22,259 nt of DNA from AP-15 sp035570595. Lineage in GTDB: Bacteria; Pseudomonadota; Alphaproteobacteria; ATCC43930; CGMCC-115725. Every line of letters starts with the position of its first letter. Position 1 is the first letter of the stretch. The translations under genes and the position numbers were made by a program. The notes beneath the pieces were generated by a model. That model was not told the DNA's origin. It saw only the letters and a program-made list of their open reading frames with translations, and made no database searches. Shown here piece after piece: positions 8,113 to 16,843 of this stretch. Location of the stretch: assembly GCA_035570595.1 (NCBI GenBank), contig DATMLF010000125.1, forward strand, positions 1 to 22,259. Reading direction: 5' to 3'.

Positions 8113-10380
8113 ATGGCGAGGTCGTCGCACGTCTGGCCCGGCAGGCCCTATCCACTGGGCGCCACATGGGATGGCAAGGGCGTCAATTTCGCGCTGTTCT
8201 CGGCGCATGCCGAACGGGTCGAGCTTTGCCTCTTCGACCGCAGCGGGCTGCGCGAGGAAGCCCGCATCGTCCTGCCCGAATACACCGACGAGGTGTGGCA
8301 CGCCTATCTGCCGGACGCACGGCCCGACCTCCTCTATGGCTATCGCGTCCACGGGCCCTACGAGCCAGCGAACGGCCATCGCTTCAACCCCAACAAGCTG
8401 ATGATCGACCCCTACGCCAAGTCGCTGCACGGCCGGGTGCGCTGGTCGGACGCGGTGTTCGGCTATCGCGTCGGCGGTCCGCGCGAGGATCTGGCGATGG
8501 ACCGCCGCGACAACGCACGGTTCGTCCCGAAATGCCGCGTTGTCGAGGCCGCGTTCACCTGGGGCGAGGAGCGCCGCCCGCAGACCCCATGGGAGGAGAC
8601 GATAATCCTCGAGCTCCACGTGCGCGGGATCACCAAACGTCATCCCGGCGTCGAGCCCGAGCACCGCGGCACCTTTGCCGGACTGGCCTCGCCGGCGATG
8701 ATCGACTACCTGGTCGGGCTCGGCATCACCGCGGTCGAGCTGTTGCCGGTCCACGCTTGCATCGACGACCGTCACCTTGTCGAGCGCGGCCTCACCAACT
8801 ACTGGGGCTACAACACGCTCGGCTTTTTTGCCCCCGACCCGCGCCTGCTCTCGGTCGAGTCGATTTCCGGCTTCAAGACGATGGTCAAGCGCCTGCACGA
8901 CACCGGCATCGAGGTGATCCTCGATGTCGTCTACAACCACAGCGGCGAGGGCAACCACCTCGGTCCGACCCTGAGCTTTCGCGGCATCGACAACGCCGCC
9001 TATTACCGGCTGGACACCGACCAGCGATTCTATCAGGACTTTACGGGCACCGGAAACACGCTGAACCTCGACCACCCGCGGGTATTGGCGCTGGTCATGG
9101 ACTCGCTGCGCTATTGGGTGACGGAAATGCACGTCGACGGTTTCCGCTTCGACCTGTGCCCGGCGCTTGCCCGCGAAAATGGCGAGTACACGCAAGCAAG
9201 CGCGTTTTTTGACGCGATGCGGCAGGACCCGATCATGGCCGGGGTGAAGCTGATCGCCGAGCCCTGGGATCTCGGCCCGTACGGCTACCAGCTCGGCAAT
9301 ATCCCGCCGGGCTGGGCGGAGTGGAACGGGCAGTATCGCGATGGCTTGCGCCGCTTCTGGAAAGGCGACAAGGGTCTCGTCGCCGATGTCGCCTCGCGGG
9401 TCGCCGGCTCGTCCGACATTTTCGGTTATCGCGGGCGGCGGCCGTGGGCGAGCGTCAACTTCATCACCGCCCACGACGGCTTCACCTTGCAGGACCTGGT
9501 CAGCTACAACGACAAGCACAACGCGGCGAACGGCGAGGGCAATCGCGACGGCGCCGACGCCAACTTCAGCTGGAATTGCGGCGTCGAGGGCTGCACCGAC
9601 GACGGTGGCATCATCGAGCTGCGCGACCGGCAAAAGCGTAACATGATGGCGAGCCTGCTGTTGTCGCTGGGCGTGCCGATGCTGCTCGCGGGCGACGAGA
9701 TCGGCCGCAGCCAAAAGGGCAACAACAACGCCTATTGCCAGGACAACGAGACTTCGTGGACCGCATGGGAGAACATCCGGCCGCAGGACGAGGAGCTGCG
9801 GCGCTTCGTCGGCTATCTTGTCCACCTGCGGCGCGCCCATCGCGTCTTCTCGCGCCCGCGGTTTTTCCGCGGCGAAGTTCTGTCGGAGGCGGGCGTCAAG
9901 GACATCACCTGGTTCACCCCTTCCGGGGAAGAGGCCAAAGACAAGGATTGGAGCAACCCGGTCGCCTTGTCGCTCGGCTATGTGTTGAGCGGTGCCGCAG
10001 GTGAGTTTCTTACGCCGGGGGGACAGCGCGACATCGACGAGAGCTTTCTCGTCATGATGAACGCGTATTACGGCGACCTCGAGTTTCGGATTCCGGAACT
10101 GGCGGCGCCGATGTCGTGGGAGGCGCTCGTCGACACCGCGCTGCCGAGCGGCCGGGCCGCCGACGGCCGCCTCTACGCGCCGGGCGAGGTTTACCCGATG
10201 CAGGCGCAGTCCTTTGCCTTGTTCATCAACCGCGCGCCGCGCCCCGAACCGGTAGCCTCACCCGATGGCGAGGGCCAGTCGCAGCCTGCCGCGCAACGAG
10301 GGCAAAGCGGCGATGGCCGCAGCTTCTATTTCTCATCCGGCCCAGCCGAAGCAGGAGAGAGTGACGAGTCGCCGCCATAA
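8113..10380 (+). CDS. glgX: Glycogen debranching enzyme (isoamylase-type GlgX)
   Basis: GlgX hydrolyses alpha-1,6 branches of glycogen, releasing linear maltooligosaccharides for MalQ and TreY. From ATG 8113 it has 755 residues. The N-terminal CBM48 module starts VWPGRPYPLGATWDGKGVNF. The GH13 barrel has nucleophile Asp347 in VDGFRFDLCPAL, acid/base Glu383 in KLIAEPWDLG and Asp455 in FITAHDGFTLQDLVSYNDKH. The conserved KGNNNAYCQDNETSW is also present. The start at 8113 puts the family's usual N-terminus first; TTG 8050 would add 21 atypical residues and overlap the mini-ORF. The last ~45 residues, after INRAPRPEP, form a Gly/Ser/Gln/Asp-rich tail not expected from the fold and probably disordered. 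It lies in the middle of the operon, 87 bases after the glgB stop. Confidence 0.95.
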   Translation: MARSSHVWPGRPYPLGATWDGKGVNFALFSAHAERVELCLFDRSGLREEARIVLPEYTDEVWHAYLPDARPDLLYGYRVHGPYEPANGHRFNPNKLMIDPYAKSLHGRVRWSDAVFGYRVGGPREDLAMDRRDNARFVPKCRVVEAAFTWGEERRPQTPWEETIILELHVRGITKRHPGVEPEHRGTFAGLASPAMIDYLVGLGITAVELLPVHACIDDRHLVERGLTNYWGYNTLGFFAPDPRLLSVESISGFKTMVKRLHDTGIEVILDVVYNHSGEGNHLGPTLSFRGIDNAAYYRLDTDQRFYQDFTGTGNTLNLDHPRVLALVMDSLRYWVTEMHVDGFRFDLCPALARENGEYTQASAFFDAMRQDPIMAGVKLIAEPWDLGPYGYQLGNIPPGWAEWNGQYRDGLRRFWKGDKGLVADVASRVAGSSDIFGYRGRRPWASVNFITAHDGFTLQDLVSYNDKHNAANGEGNRDGADANFSWNCGVEGCTDDGGIIELRDRQKRNMMASLLLSLGVPMLLAGDEIGRSQKGNNNAYCQDNETSWTAWENIRPQDEELRRFVGYLVHLRRAHRVFSRPRFFRGEVLSEAGVKDITWFTPSGEEAKDKDWSNPVALSLGYVLSGAAGEFLTPGGQRDIDESFLVMMNAYYGDLEFRIPELAAPMSWEALVDTALPSGRAADGRLYAPGEVYPMQAQSFALFINRAPRPEPVASPDGEGQSQPAAQRGQSGDGRSFYFSSGPAEAGESDESPP

Positions 10381-10515
10381 GCCTCGTCGGCCGCCGCAGG
10401 AAGGCCGGATGCGCATCCGTGCTCGACGGCACCGGACATGGCGCGCCCGCCTGCATGGGTGCGTGGCACCTCCGCGTGCGCCGATGTGCCCGACTGGCGT
10501 TTGTCGCCGCGCGGC

Positions 10516-12684
10516 ATGACTGACCGCGCCGCCCTGGTCCATGTCGCCGGACTGGTCGGCATCGAGGCGCACTACACCGATGCGCTCGGGCAGAGCCGCT
10601 CCGCCTCCGATCGCGCCCTCTTGGGGCTGATCTCGGCCTTTGGGCTGCCGTCCGACCCGGTGAAGGCGGCGGCACTGCTCGACGAGCGCGAGCGGTCGGC
10701 GCCGCTCGGCCTCGGGCCGCTGCATCTCGTCCGCGCCGAGGACCCGCACCCGACCCTCGCCCTGCGGCTGTCCGACGGGACGCGCGAGGTTGCCTGGGTC
10801 TGCCAGCTGGAGAATGGCGACGAGCGCCGCGGCCGGGTCACCGCCGCCGGCGGGTCGGTCGCGCTGCCGCTGCCGGCCGGGTTGCCGCTCGGCTATCACC
10901 GCCTCGCCGTCGAGGCGGGTGGCGTGCGTGCCGAACTCGACCTGATCGTCGCCCCGGCGCGCTGCCATTTGCCGCCGGCGCTCGCCGCGGGGGCGCGCAA
11001 CTGGGGGCTGACCTGCCAGCTCTACAGTCTGCGCAGCGCCCATGACTGGGGCATCGGCGACTTCACCGACCTCGCGGAAATCGCCGCGGCCGCCGGGTCA
11101 TTCGGCGCCGCGGTCCTCGGCATCAGCCCGCTGCACGCGCGGTTTGCGGCCGAGCCCCTGCATTACAGCCCATATTCGCCGTCGAGCCGAACCTGGCTCG
11201 ACTACCTGCACATCGACGCCACCGCGGCACCCGGTTTTGCCGAGGACGCGGCCGTCCGCGAACTCGTCAGCGGGCAATGGTTCGGCGCGACCCGCTGGGC
11301 CGCGTGCTCGGCTTCGCTGATCGACTACGGCGCCGTCGCGGCCTGCAAGCGCGCCGTGCTGGAGGCGCTCTTTCGCCGCTTTCGCGCTCACGACCTCGGT
11401 GACGGAAATGCGGCGCGCACCGGCCTCGGGCAATCCTTCCGCCAGTTTCAGCATGACGGCGGGCAGGCGCTCGCCGACCTTGCCCGGTTCGAGGCGCTGC
11501 ACGAGCTTTATTGCCGCGAAAAGCGCGGCTTTTCGTGGCGTAATTGGCCGTTGCCGATGCGCGACCCGCGCTCGCCCGAAGTCGCCGAGTTTGCCGCGGC
11601 CCAGCGCGACCGGGTCGAGTTTTTCCAGTTTCTTCAATGGGAGGCCGACCGTCAGCTCGGCATGGCAGCGGCCGCCGGGCGCGCCGGCGGGCTGGCGCTC
11701 GGGCTCTATCGCGACCTCGCGGTCGGGGCCGACCCGAACGGCGCAGACGCGTGGGCGGACCAGGGGCTGGTGGCGCCCGACGCCGCGATCGGCGCGCCGC
11801 CCGACCCGCTGAGCCGCGCCGGCCAGAACTGGGGGCTCGCGCCGATCAACCCGCTGGTCCTGCGCCAGCAGAGCTTTGCGCCGTTTGTCGCCTGTCTGCG
11901 CGCCAACATGCGCCACACCGGGGTGCTGCGCATCGACCACGTCATGTCGCTGAGCCGGCTTTATTGGATCCCGCGCGGCATGGCGGCGACCGACGGCGGC
12001 TATGTGCGTTATCCGCTCGACGCGCTGCTGCGGCTGGTGGCGCTCGAGAGCTGCCGGCACGGTTGCGCCGTGATCGGGGAGGATTTGGGAACGGTGCCGG
12101 CCGGATTTCGCGAGACGATGCGGGGCGCGAATGTGTTGTCCTATCGCATCATGGTGTTCGAACGCGACATCGGCGGCGGCTTCATCCCGCCGGGCGACTA
12201 TCCGCCGCTTGCCGCCGCCTCGGCCGCGACGCACGATCTGGCCACCCTTAAAGGGTTCTGGCTCGGCTCCGACATGGCCTGGCGGCGGGAGCTCGGCCTT
12301 TACCCGGACGCGAATGCCGAGGCGGCGGAGGCAGCCGAGCGCGCGCGCGACCGCGGCCTGCTGCTCGCGGCGCTCGTCAGCGACGGGTTGCTGACGGCGG
12401 ACGACTGCGCGCAATTCCTGACCGCGGCCGGCGAGCCGGTGTTTGATCGAGCGCTCGGCGACGCGATCCAACGCTATCTTGCCCGCTCTCGGGCCCGGCT
12501 TATGCTGGTCCAGGTCGAGGATTTGCTCGGCGAGAGCGAGCAAGCCAACCTGCCCGGCACGAACGACGAGCATCCAAACTGGCGGCGACGGCTCGGCCAA
12601 ACTTTTGAAGAGATCATCGATGGCGGCGAGCTGCGCCGGCTTGCAGCACTGATCCGACAAGAGCGCCGGTTGGCGGCGTCATGA
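10516..12684 (+). CDS. malQ: 4-alpha-glucanotransferase (amylomaltase)
   Basis: MalQ (GH77) transfers glucan segments between maltooligosaccharides, releasing glucose and lengthening short chains so that they become substrates for TreY or phosphorylase. The N-terminal helical and beta region (residues ~1-150) is followed by the GH77 barrel. It starts near NWGLTCQLYSLRSAHDWGIG, and further motifs are NWGLAPINP, nucleophile Asp474 in VLRIDHVMSL, acid/base Glu522 in VIGEDLGTVP and Asp574 in AATHDLATLKGFW. ATG 10516 gives 722 residues and an N-terminus (MTDRAALVHVAGLVGIE) like that of relatives. ATG 10438 in the same frame would add 26 unconvincing residues. Neither start has a strong ribosome-binding site. 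The stop overlaps the treY start as ATGA. Confidence 0.95.
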   Translation: MTDRAALVHVAGLVGIEAHYTDALGQSRSASDRALLGLISAFGLPSDPVKAAALLDERERSAPLGLGPLHLVRAEDPHPTLALRLSDGTREVAWVCQLENGDERRGRVTAAGGSVALPLPAGLPLGYHRLAVEAGGVRAELDLIVAPARCHLPPALAAGARNWGLTCQLYSLRSAHDWGIGDFTDLAEIAAAAGSFGAAVLGISPLHARFAAEPLHYSPYSPSSRTWLDYLHIDATAAPGFAEDAAVRELVSGQWFGATRWAACSASLIDYGAVAACKRAVLEALFRRFRAHDLGDGNAARTGLGQSFRQFQHDGGQALADLARFEALHELYCREKRGFSWRNWPLPMRDPRSPEVAEFAAAQRDRVEFFQFLQWEADRQLGMAAAAGRAGGLALGLYRDLAVGADPNGADAWADQGLVAPDAAIGAPPDPLSRAGQNWGLAPINPLVLRQQSFAPFVACLRANMRHTGVLRIDHVMSLSRLYWIPRGMAATDGGYVRYPLDALLRLVALESCRHGCAVIGEDLGTVPAGFRETMRGANVLSYRIMVFERDIGGGFIPPGDYPPLAAASAATHDLATLKGFWLGSDMAWRRELGLYPDANAEAAEAAERARDRGLLLAALVSDGLLTADDCAQFLTAAGEPVFDRALGDAIQRYLARSRARLMLVQVEDLLGESEQANLPGTNDEHPNWRRRLGQTFEEIIDGGELRRLAALIRQERRLAAS

Positions 12685-15452
12685 GCGGGCGGTCCGCCAA
12701 CGCGCCGCCGATCCGCGCGACCTATCGGCTGCAATTTCATCGCGACTTCACCTTTCGCGACGCGACCCGTCTCGTGCCCTATCTGGCGGCGCTCGGCGTC
12801 AGCCACCTTTACGCCTCGCCGATCACCGAGGCGCGTCCCGGCTCGACCCACGGCTACGACATCGTCAACCACAACCGGTTGAACCCGGAGGTCGGCAGCG
12901 ACGACGATTTCCGCGAATTGTCGGCCGCCTTGCGCGCCAACGGAATGGGGCTGATCGTCGATTTCGTGCCGAACCACATGGGGATCGGCTCCGAGAACGC
13001 GTGGTGGCTCGATGTCCTCGAATGGGGGCAGGAGTCGCCGTTCGCGCATTATTTCGACATCAACTGGCACCCGCCGCGCGCCGATCTCGAGGGTCGCGTG
13101 CTGCTGCCGGTGCTCGGCGACCAATACGGCGTGATCCTCGAAAAGGGCGAGATCGAGCTGCGTTTCGATCCCGCAGAGGGCAGCTTCAGCGCGTGGTATT
13201 TCGATCACCGCTTTCCGATTTCACCGCGCTCCTACGCAGCGATCCTGGCCGCCGGCGGCAACCCGCTCGCCGCCGGCGCCCGCGATTTCGCCGCCCTCGC
13301 CAAGCTCCCCGCGGCAGCGGCGCGCGAGCGCGCGGCCGAGCTCAAACGCACGCTCTCCGAGCGCGCCGCAACAGCCGCGGTCGAGGCCGCGCTGCGGGAG
13401 TTCACCGGCGTGCCCGGCGAGCCGGAAAGCTTTGCGCCATTGCACCGGCTGCTCGAAGCTCAGTCCTATCGCATCGCCGACTGGCGGGTCGCTGGTGAGG
13501 AGATCAACTACCGGCGCTTTTTTAACATCAACGACCTCGCCGGCTTGCGCATGGAACTGCCCGAGCTGTTCGAAACCACCCATCGGCTGATGTTCGAGCT
13601 GATCGAGCGCGGCGACCTGCACGGGCTGCGGATCGACCATATCGACGGCTTGTTCGACCCGCGCGGCTATTGCGAGGCATTGCAGCAACGATCGGGCGAG
13701 CCGCTTTATGTGCTCGTCGAAAAGATCCTGGCGCGTTACGAGAGCTTGCCCGACTGGCCGGTCGCCGGCACCACCGGCTATGATTTTGTGAACCAGGTCC
13801 TGGCGATCTTTGTCGACCCGGCGGGCGAAACACCGATGACCCGGCTCTACCGCCGCATGGCGCCGCGCGAGGAGAATCTCGACGAGGTCCTCTACCTCTG
13901 CAAAAAGCGCATCATGCAGGTCAACCTGGCGAGCGAGATGAACGTGCTGGCGCACGAGTTCCACCAGCTCGCGATGCGCGAATGGCGGACCCGCGACTTC
14001 ACGTTCAACCGTATGCGGGCGGCGCTGGAGGAGGTCGTCGCCGCGTTCCCGGTGTACCGCACCTATGTCTCGCCGCGCGGCGCCAGCGCCGACGACCGGC
14101 GCTATGTCGACTGGGCGCTCGGGCTGGCGCGCAAGCGCTGGCGCGGCGCCGACGTCACCATTTTCGATTTTTTGCGCGGCGTCCTGACTGGCGAGGCGGC
14201 GCCGCCGCAGGACGATGCGAGCCCCGGCGGCCCGCTTTACGCGGCGATGCACTTCCAGCAGGTCACCGGTCCGGTGATGGCCAAGGCCGCCGAGGACACC
14301 GCATTCTACCGCTACGTCCGGATGCTGGCGCTGAACGAGGTCGGTGGCGACCCGGCGCGCTTCGGCATGTCGGTCGCGGCGTTTCACCATCTTGGTCAGC
14401 AGCGCGCGCGCCAATGGCCGCAGGCGATGGTCACGACCGCGACCCACGACACCAAGCGCGGCGAGGATGCCCGCGCCCGGCTCGCGCTGTTGTCGGAGAT
14501 GCCGCGCGAATGGAGCCGCCGCGTCTTCCAGTGGCTGCGGCTCAACCGCTCGCGCCGGGTCGAGGCGGCGGGCGAGATCGTGCCCGACCGCAACGTCGAA
14601 TATCTGTTCTACCAGTCGTTGCTCGGCGCCTGGCCGCCGGGCCTCGTCCCCGACGACCAGGCCGGGGTCGAAGCCTTGGCCGAGCGTCTCGAAGCCTACA
14701 TGATCAAGGCGGTCCGCGAACGAAAGCTCGAGACGAGCTGGAGCAACCCTAGCCCCGAATACGAGGCGGCACTGACGCGCTATGTCCGCGGGGTGCTCGA
14801 CACATCGCGGCCGAACCCGTTTGTCGCCGACTTCCACGGCTTTCTCAGCGAGCTCGCGCGGGCGGGTGCCGTCACTTCGCTCGCGCAGCTGGTGCTCAAG
14901 CTGACCGTGCCCGGCGTCCCCGACATCTATCAAGGCGGTGAATTGTGGGATTTCAGCCTGGTCGACCCGGACAACCGCCGGCCGGTCGACTGGGATGCCC
15001 GGCGGGCCCTGCTCGACCAGGTGGACGCGATGCCCGCGGCCGACCTCGGCGCGAACTGGCAGGATGGCCGTGAGAAGCTGTTCGTGACGGCTTGCCTGCT
15101 GCGGTTGCGCAGCGCCCGCCCGGAGCTGTTCGCCGCCGGCGACTACCAGCCGCTCGACGTGTCGGGCGAGCAGAGCGCGCAGCTCTGCGCCTTTGCGCGC
15201 AGCCACGGCGGCGTGTCGCTGGTGGTCGCGGTTCCGCGCCTCGTTTACCGGCTTCGCCGCGGCGGCGAAGGCTTCGACTGGGGCGACGCCGCGGTGATGC
15301 TGCCGCCCGGCGAGGGGTGGCAGGACGTATTCACCCGGCACCGGCTCGACTGCCGCGACAAGGCGTCGGCCGCCACGTTGTTCGCACAGTTTCCGGTCGC
15401 GGTGCTGATCGGCGCGACCCGCGACAAAGAAGCCGGCGACAAAGACGATTGA
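12681..15452 (+). CDS. treY: Maltooligosyl trehalose synthase
   Basis: TreY (GH13) isomerises the reducing-end alpha-1,4 link of a maltooligosaccharide to an alpha,alpha-1,1 link. The product is maltooligosyl-trehalose, from which TreZ normally frees trehalose. The 923 residues start with IRATYRLQFHRDFTFRDA and LGVSHLYASPITEARPGSTH. The barrel then shows DFVPNHMGI, nucleophile Asp319 in GLRIDHIDGLFDP, acid/base Glu347 in LVEKILARYE and Asp590 in TATHDTKRGEDARARL. GVPDIYQGGELWDFSLVDPDNRRP near the C-terminus is typical. It begins inside the malQ stop codon (four-base overlap). It is the last gene of the cluster. No treZ lies beside it in this window, which is unusual because the two normally work as a pair. 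Confidence 0.96.
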   Translation: MSGRSANAPPIRATYRLQFHRDFTFRDATRLVPYLAALGVSHLYASPITEARPGSTHGYDIVNHNRLNPEVGSDDDFRELSAALRANGMGLIVDFVPNHMGIGSENAWWLDVLEWGQESPFAHYFDINWHPPRADLEGRVLLPVLGDQYGVILEKGEIELRFDPAEGSFSAWYFDHRFPISPRSYAAILAAGGNPLAAGARDFAALAKLPAAAARERAAELKRTLSERAATAAVEAALREFTGVPGEPESFAPLHRLLEAQSYRIADWRVAGEEINYRRFFNINDLAGLRMELPELFETTHRLMFELIERGDLHGLRIDHIDGLFDPRGYCEALQQRSGEPLYVLVEKILARYESLPDWPVAGTTGYDFVNQVLAIFVDPAGETPMTRLYRRMAPREENLDEVLYLCKKRIMQVNLASEMNVLAHEFHQLAMREWRTRDFTFNRMRAALEEVVAAFPVYRTYVSPRGASADDRRYVDWALGLARKRWRGADVTIFDFLRGVLTGEAAPPQDDASPGGPLYAAMHFQQVTGPVMAKAAEDTAFYRYVRMLALNEVGGDPARFGMSVAAFHHLGQQRARQWPQAMVTTATHDTKRGEDARARLALLSEMPREWSRRVFQWLRLNRSRRVEAAGEIVPDRNVEYLFYQSLLGAWPPGLVPDDQAGVEALAERLEAYMIKAVRERKLETSWSNPSPEYEAALTRYVRGVLDTSRPNPFVADFHGFLSELARAGAVTSLAQLVLKLTVPGVPDIYQGGELWDFSLVDPDNRRPVDWDARRALLDQVDAMPAADLGANWQDGREKLFVTACLLRLRSARPELFAAGDYQPLDVSGEQSAQLCAFARSHGGVSLVVAVPRLVYRLRRGGEGFDWGDAAVMLPPGEGWQDVFTRHRLDCRDKASAATLFAQFPVAVLIGATRDKEAGDKDD

Positions 15453-15566
15453 GTCGGTTTGGCGCTACATGCTGCGCGAAAAAGGGGTATATCTTCCCGA
15501 TCGCGAGCTTGGGTATTGAGCCGCGGGATCCCGGGTTACCCTGGCGGCTGGCCCAGGGGGTCGGCA

Positions 15567-15591
15567 GGGGAGGCGGGGCCCATGCCTCCCC
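15567..15591 (+). terminator. Possible transcription-stop hairpin after treY
   Basis: GGGGAGGC (15567-15574) and GCCTCCCC (15584-15591) form a perfect 8-bp stem with a 9-base loop, about 115 bases after the treY stop. No run of T follows, so it is not a textbook intrinsic terminator. It may end the glg-tre message, or that of the convergent permease gene, with help from Rho. The remaining spacer (15453-15652) shows only the short palindrome CGGGATCCCG at 15524-15533. Confidence 0.3.
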
Positions 15592-15652
15592 GCCCGCTCC
15601 CGGTTGTTCGAGACGCTGCAAGGCCGGGCCGGGCATCTAGCCGGCGCGGTAT

Positions 15653-16441
15653 TCACAACACCAGCCTTCCACCGACGAGCAGCAGCACCGCGGCAAGCGT
15701 CAGGCGCAACGCGCGCTCCGGGACGTGCGCCGCGGCATAGCTGCCGAGGCCGATTCCGGGCAGTGAGCCGACGAGCAGCGAGGCGAGGATGGCCCCGTTG
15801 ACCGATCCGGCGAGCCAATGCCCGATGCCGCCGACCAGGGTCAGCGGCACTGCATGGACGATGTCGGAGCCGACGATCCGCGCCATCGGCAACGCCGGAT
15901 AGAGCAGGATCAGGGCCGTGACGCCAAGCGCGCCGGCGCCGACCGAAGTCAGCGAGACCAGAGCGCCGAGCGCCACTCCCGTCAGCACGGTCAGGAGCGC
16001 GGTGCGGCGCCCGTTCGCGCGTTCGGCGCGGACCCCGAGGCTCGCGATCAGCCGCGCACGAAAGACGAGCGCCAGCGCCGTCGCCAGCAGCGCCAAGCCG
16101 AGGACAAAGGTCATGACGCGCTCGACTACGCTACCGCTCACGCCGAAATGCGAAATAAGTATGACGGTCAGCACCGCCATCGGCAGGCTCCCCGCGGCGA
16201 GCAGGCCGACGATGCGCCAATCGATCGTGCCGACAAGACCGTGCACCAGGGTGCCGGCGGTCTTGGTCGCGGCTGCGTAAAGAAGATCCGTCCCGACGGC
16301 GCTCGCCGGATGGATTCCGAACAGCAGGATCAGCACCGGCGTCATCAGCGAACCGCCGCCGACCCCGGTTAATCCGACCAGCGCCCCGACGCAAAAGCCC
16401 GACAGCGCGTACAGCGGGTCGATCCACCGAACCCAATTCAT
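15653..16441 (-). CDS. TauE/SafE (TSUP) family membrane permease
   Basis: A very hydrophobic 262-residue protein with about eight membrane segments. It shows the two-half layout of the family: GALVGLTGVGGGSLMTPVLI in the first half is mirrored by GALVSLTSVGAGALGVTALI in the second. TSUP proteins are inner-membrane carriers linked to export or uptake of sulfite, sulfoacetate and other organosulfur anions; many have no assigned substrate. The start ATG at 16441 (MNWVRWIDPLYALSGF) places the first membrane segment at the usual distance and has GGGGGA about 13 bases upstream. Starts at 16462 or 16495 would add a short Arg-rich lead. It is convergent with treY. A TauD-like oxygenase lies 1 kb away. 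The family is clear; the substrate is unknown. Confidence 0.9.
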   Translation of the reverse strand: MNWVRWIDPLYALSGFCVGALVGLTGVGGGSLMTPVLILLFGIHPASAVGTDLLYAAATKTAGTLVHGLVGTIDWRIVGLLAAGSLPMAVLTVILISHFGVSGSVVERVMTFVLGLALLATALALVFRARLIASLGVRAERANGRRTALLTVLTGVALGALVSLTSVGAGALGVTALILLYPALPMARIVGSDIVHAVPLTLVGGIGHWLAGSVNGAILASLLVGSLPGIGLGSYAAAHVPERALRLTLAAVLLLVGGRLVL

Positions 16442-16510
16442 GGCGTTGCGACGATCCCCCATGCGCGCCGATTGCGGTCGCCGACCGCGCCGCATCCAGG
16501 GGGTGATGTG

Positions 16511-16760
16511 TCATAGCCCCGACTGGTCAGCAACAAAGAATGTTATTGAAACCTTATTCACGGCTATTACGAGTAAATATCCGAATGGCCCGGGCCTTCG
16601 CCATGCACAAAAATAACTCAGCATCACGACAGTCATATTTACTTCATCATGGACACAAGTTTTGCGCACCTTCCCTCTGCTGTCAGCAGAAAGCCACGCT
16701 AGGCAAATATCATTCCGAATATCCCCGTGTATGCTGCATCGCAGCATAGAGCGATCGATG
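16511..16760. promoter_or_regulatory. AT-richer divergent intergenic region with two palindromes
   Basis: This is part of the gene-free stretch 16442-16843 between the permease (minus strand) and the secreted-protein gene (plus strand). A hand count over 16561-16740 gives about 48% GC, far below the surrounding coding DNA. It carries TCTGCTG-T-CAGCAGA (16676-16690) and TATGCTGC-ATC-GCAGCATA (16730-16748). Both are perfect inverted repeats sharing the TGCTG/CAGCA core, with centres about 56 bases apart. The composition and symmetry suggest promoters and operator sites for one or both flanking genes. I could not identify a specific regulator or a clean promoter. Confidence 0.4.
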
Positions 16761-16843
16761 CTACCAATCCGCCCATTTGGTGGAAAAGTATGACGCCTGG
16801 CGACGCCCTGCGCGGCGCTACTGTGGCAATAGTGGAGTAGTCT

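Noticed and set aside
10438..10515. ATG 10438 as the malQ start
   Set aside because: The 26 added residues are Arg/Pro-rich and not MalQ-like. ATG 10516 fits the family better, although neither has a strong ribosome-binding site.
13221..15341. A 706-codon open frame antisense to treY, with similar long antisense frames over treS-mak, glgB and glgX
   Set aside because: These mirror strongly GC-biased codons of well-identified enzymes. Their translations are low-complexity Arg/Ala/Val/Gln-rich and match no family.
16546..16580. TTGAAA followed by AT-rich hexamers as a sigma70 promoter
   Set aside because: No -10-like hexamer falls at the right 16-18 base spacing.
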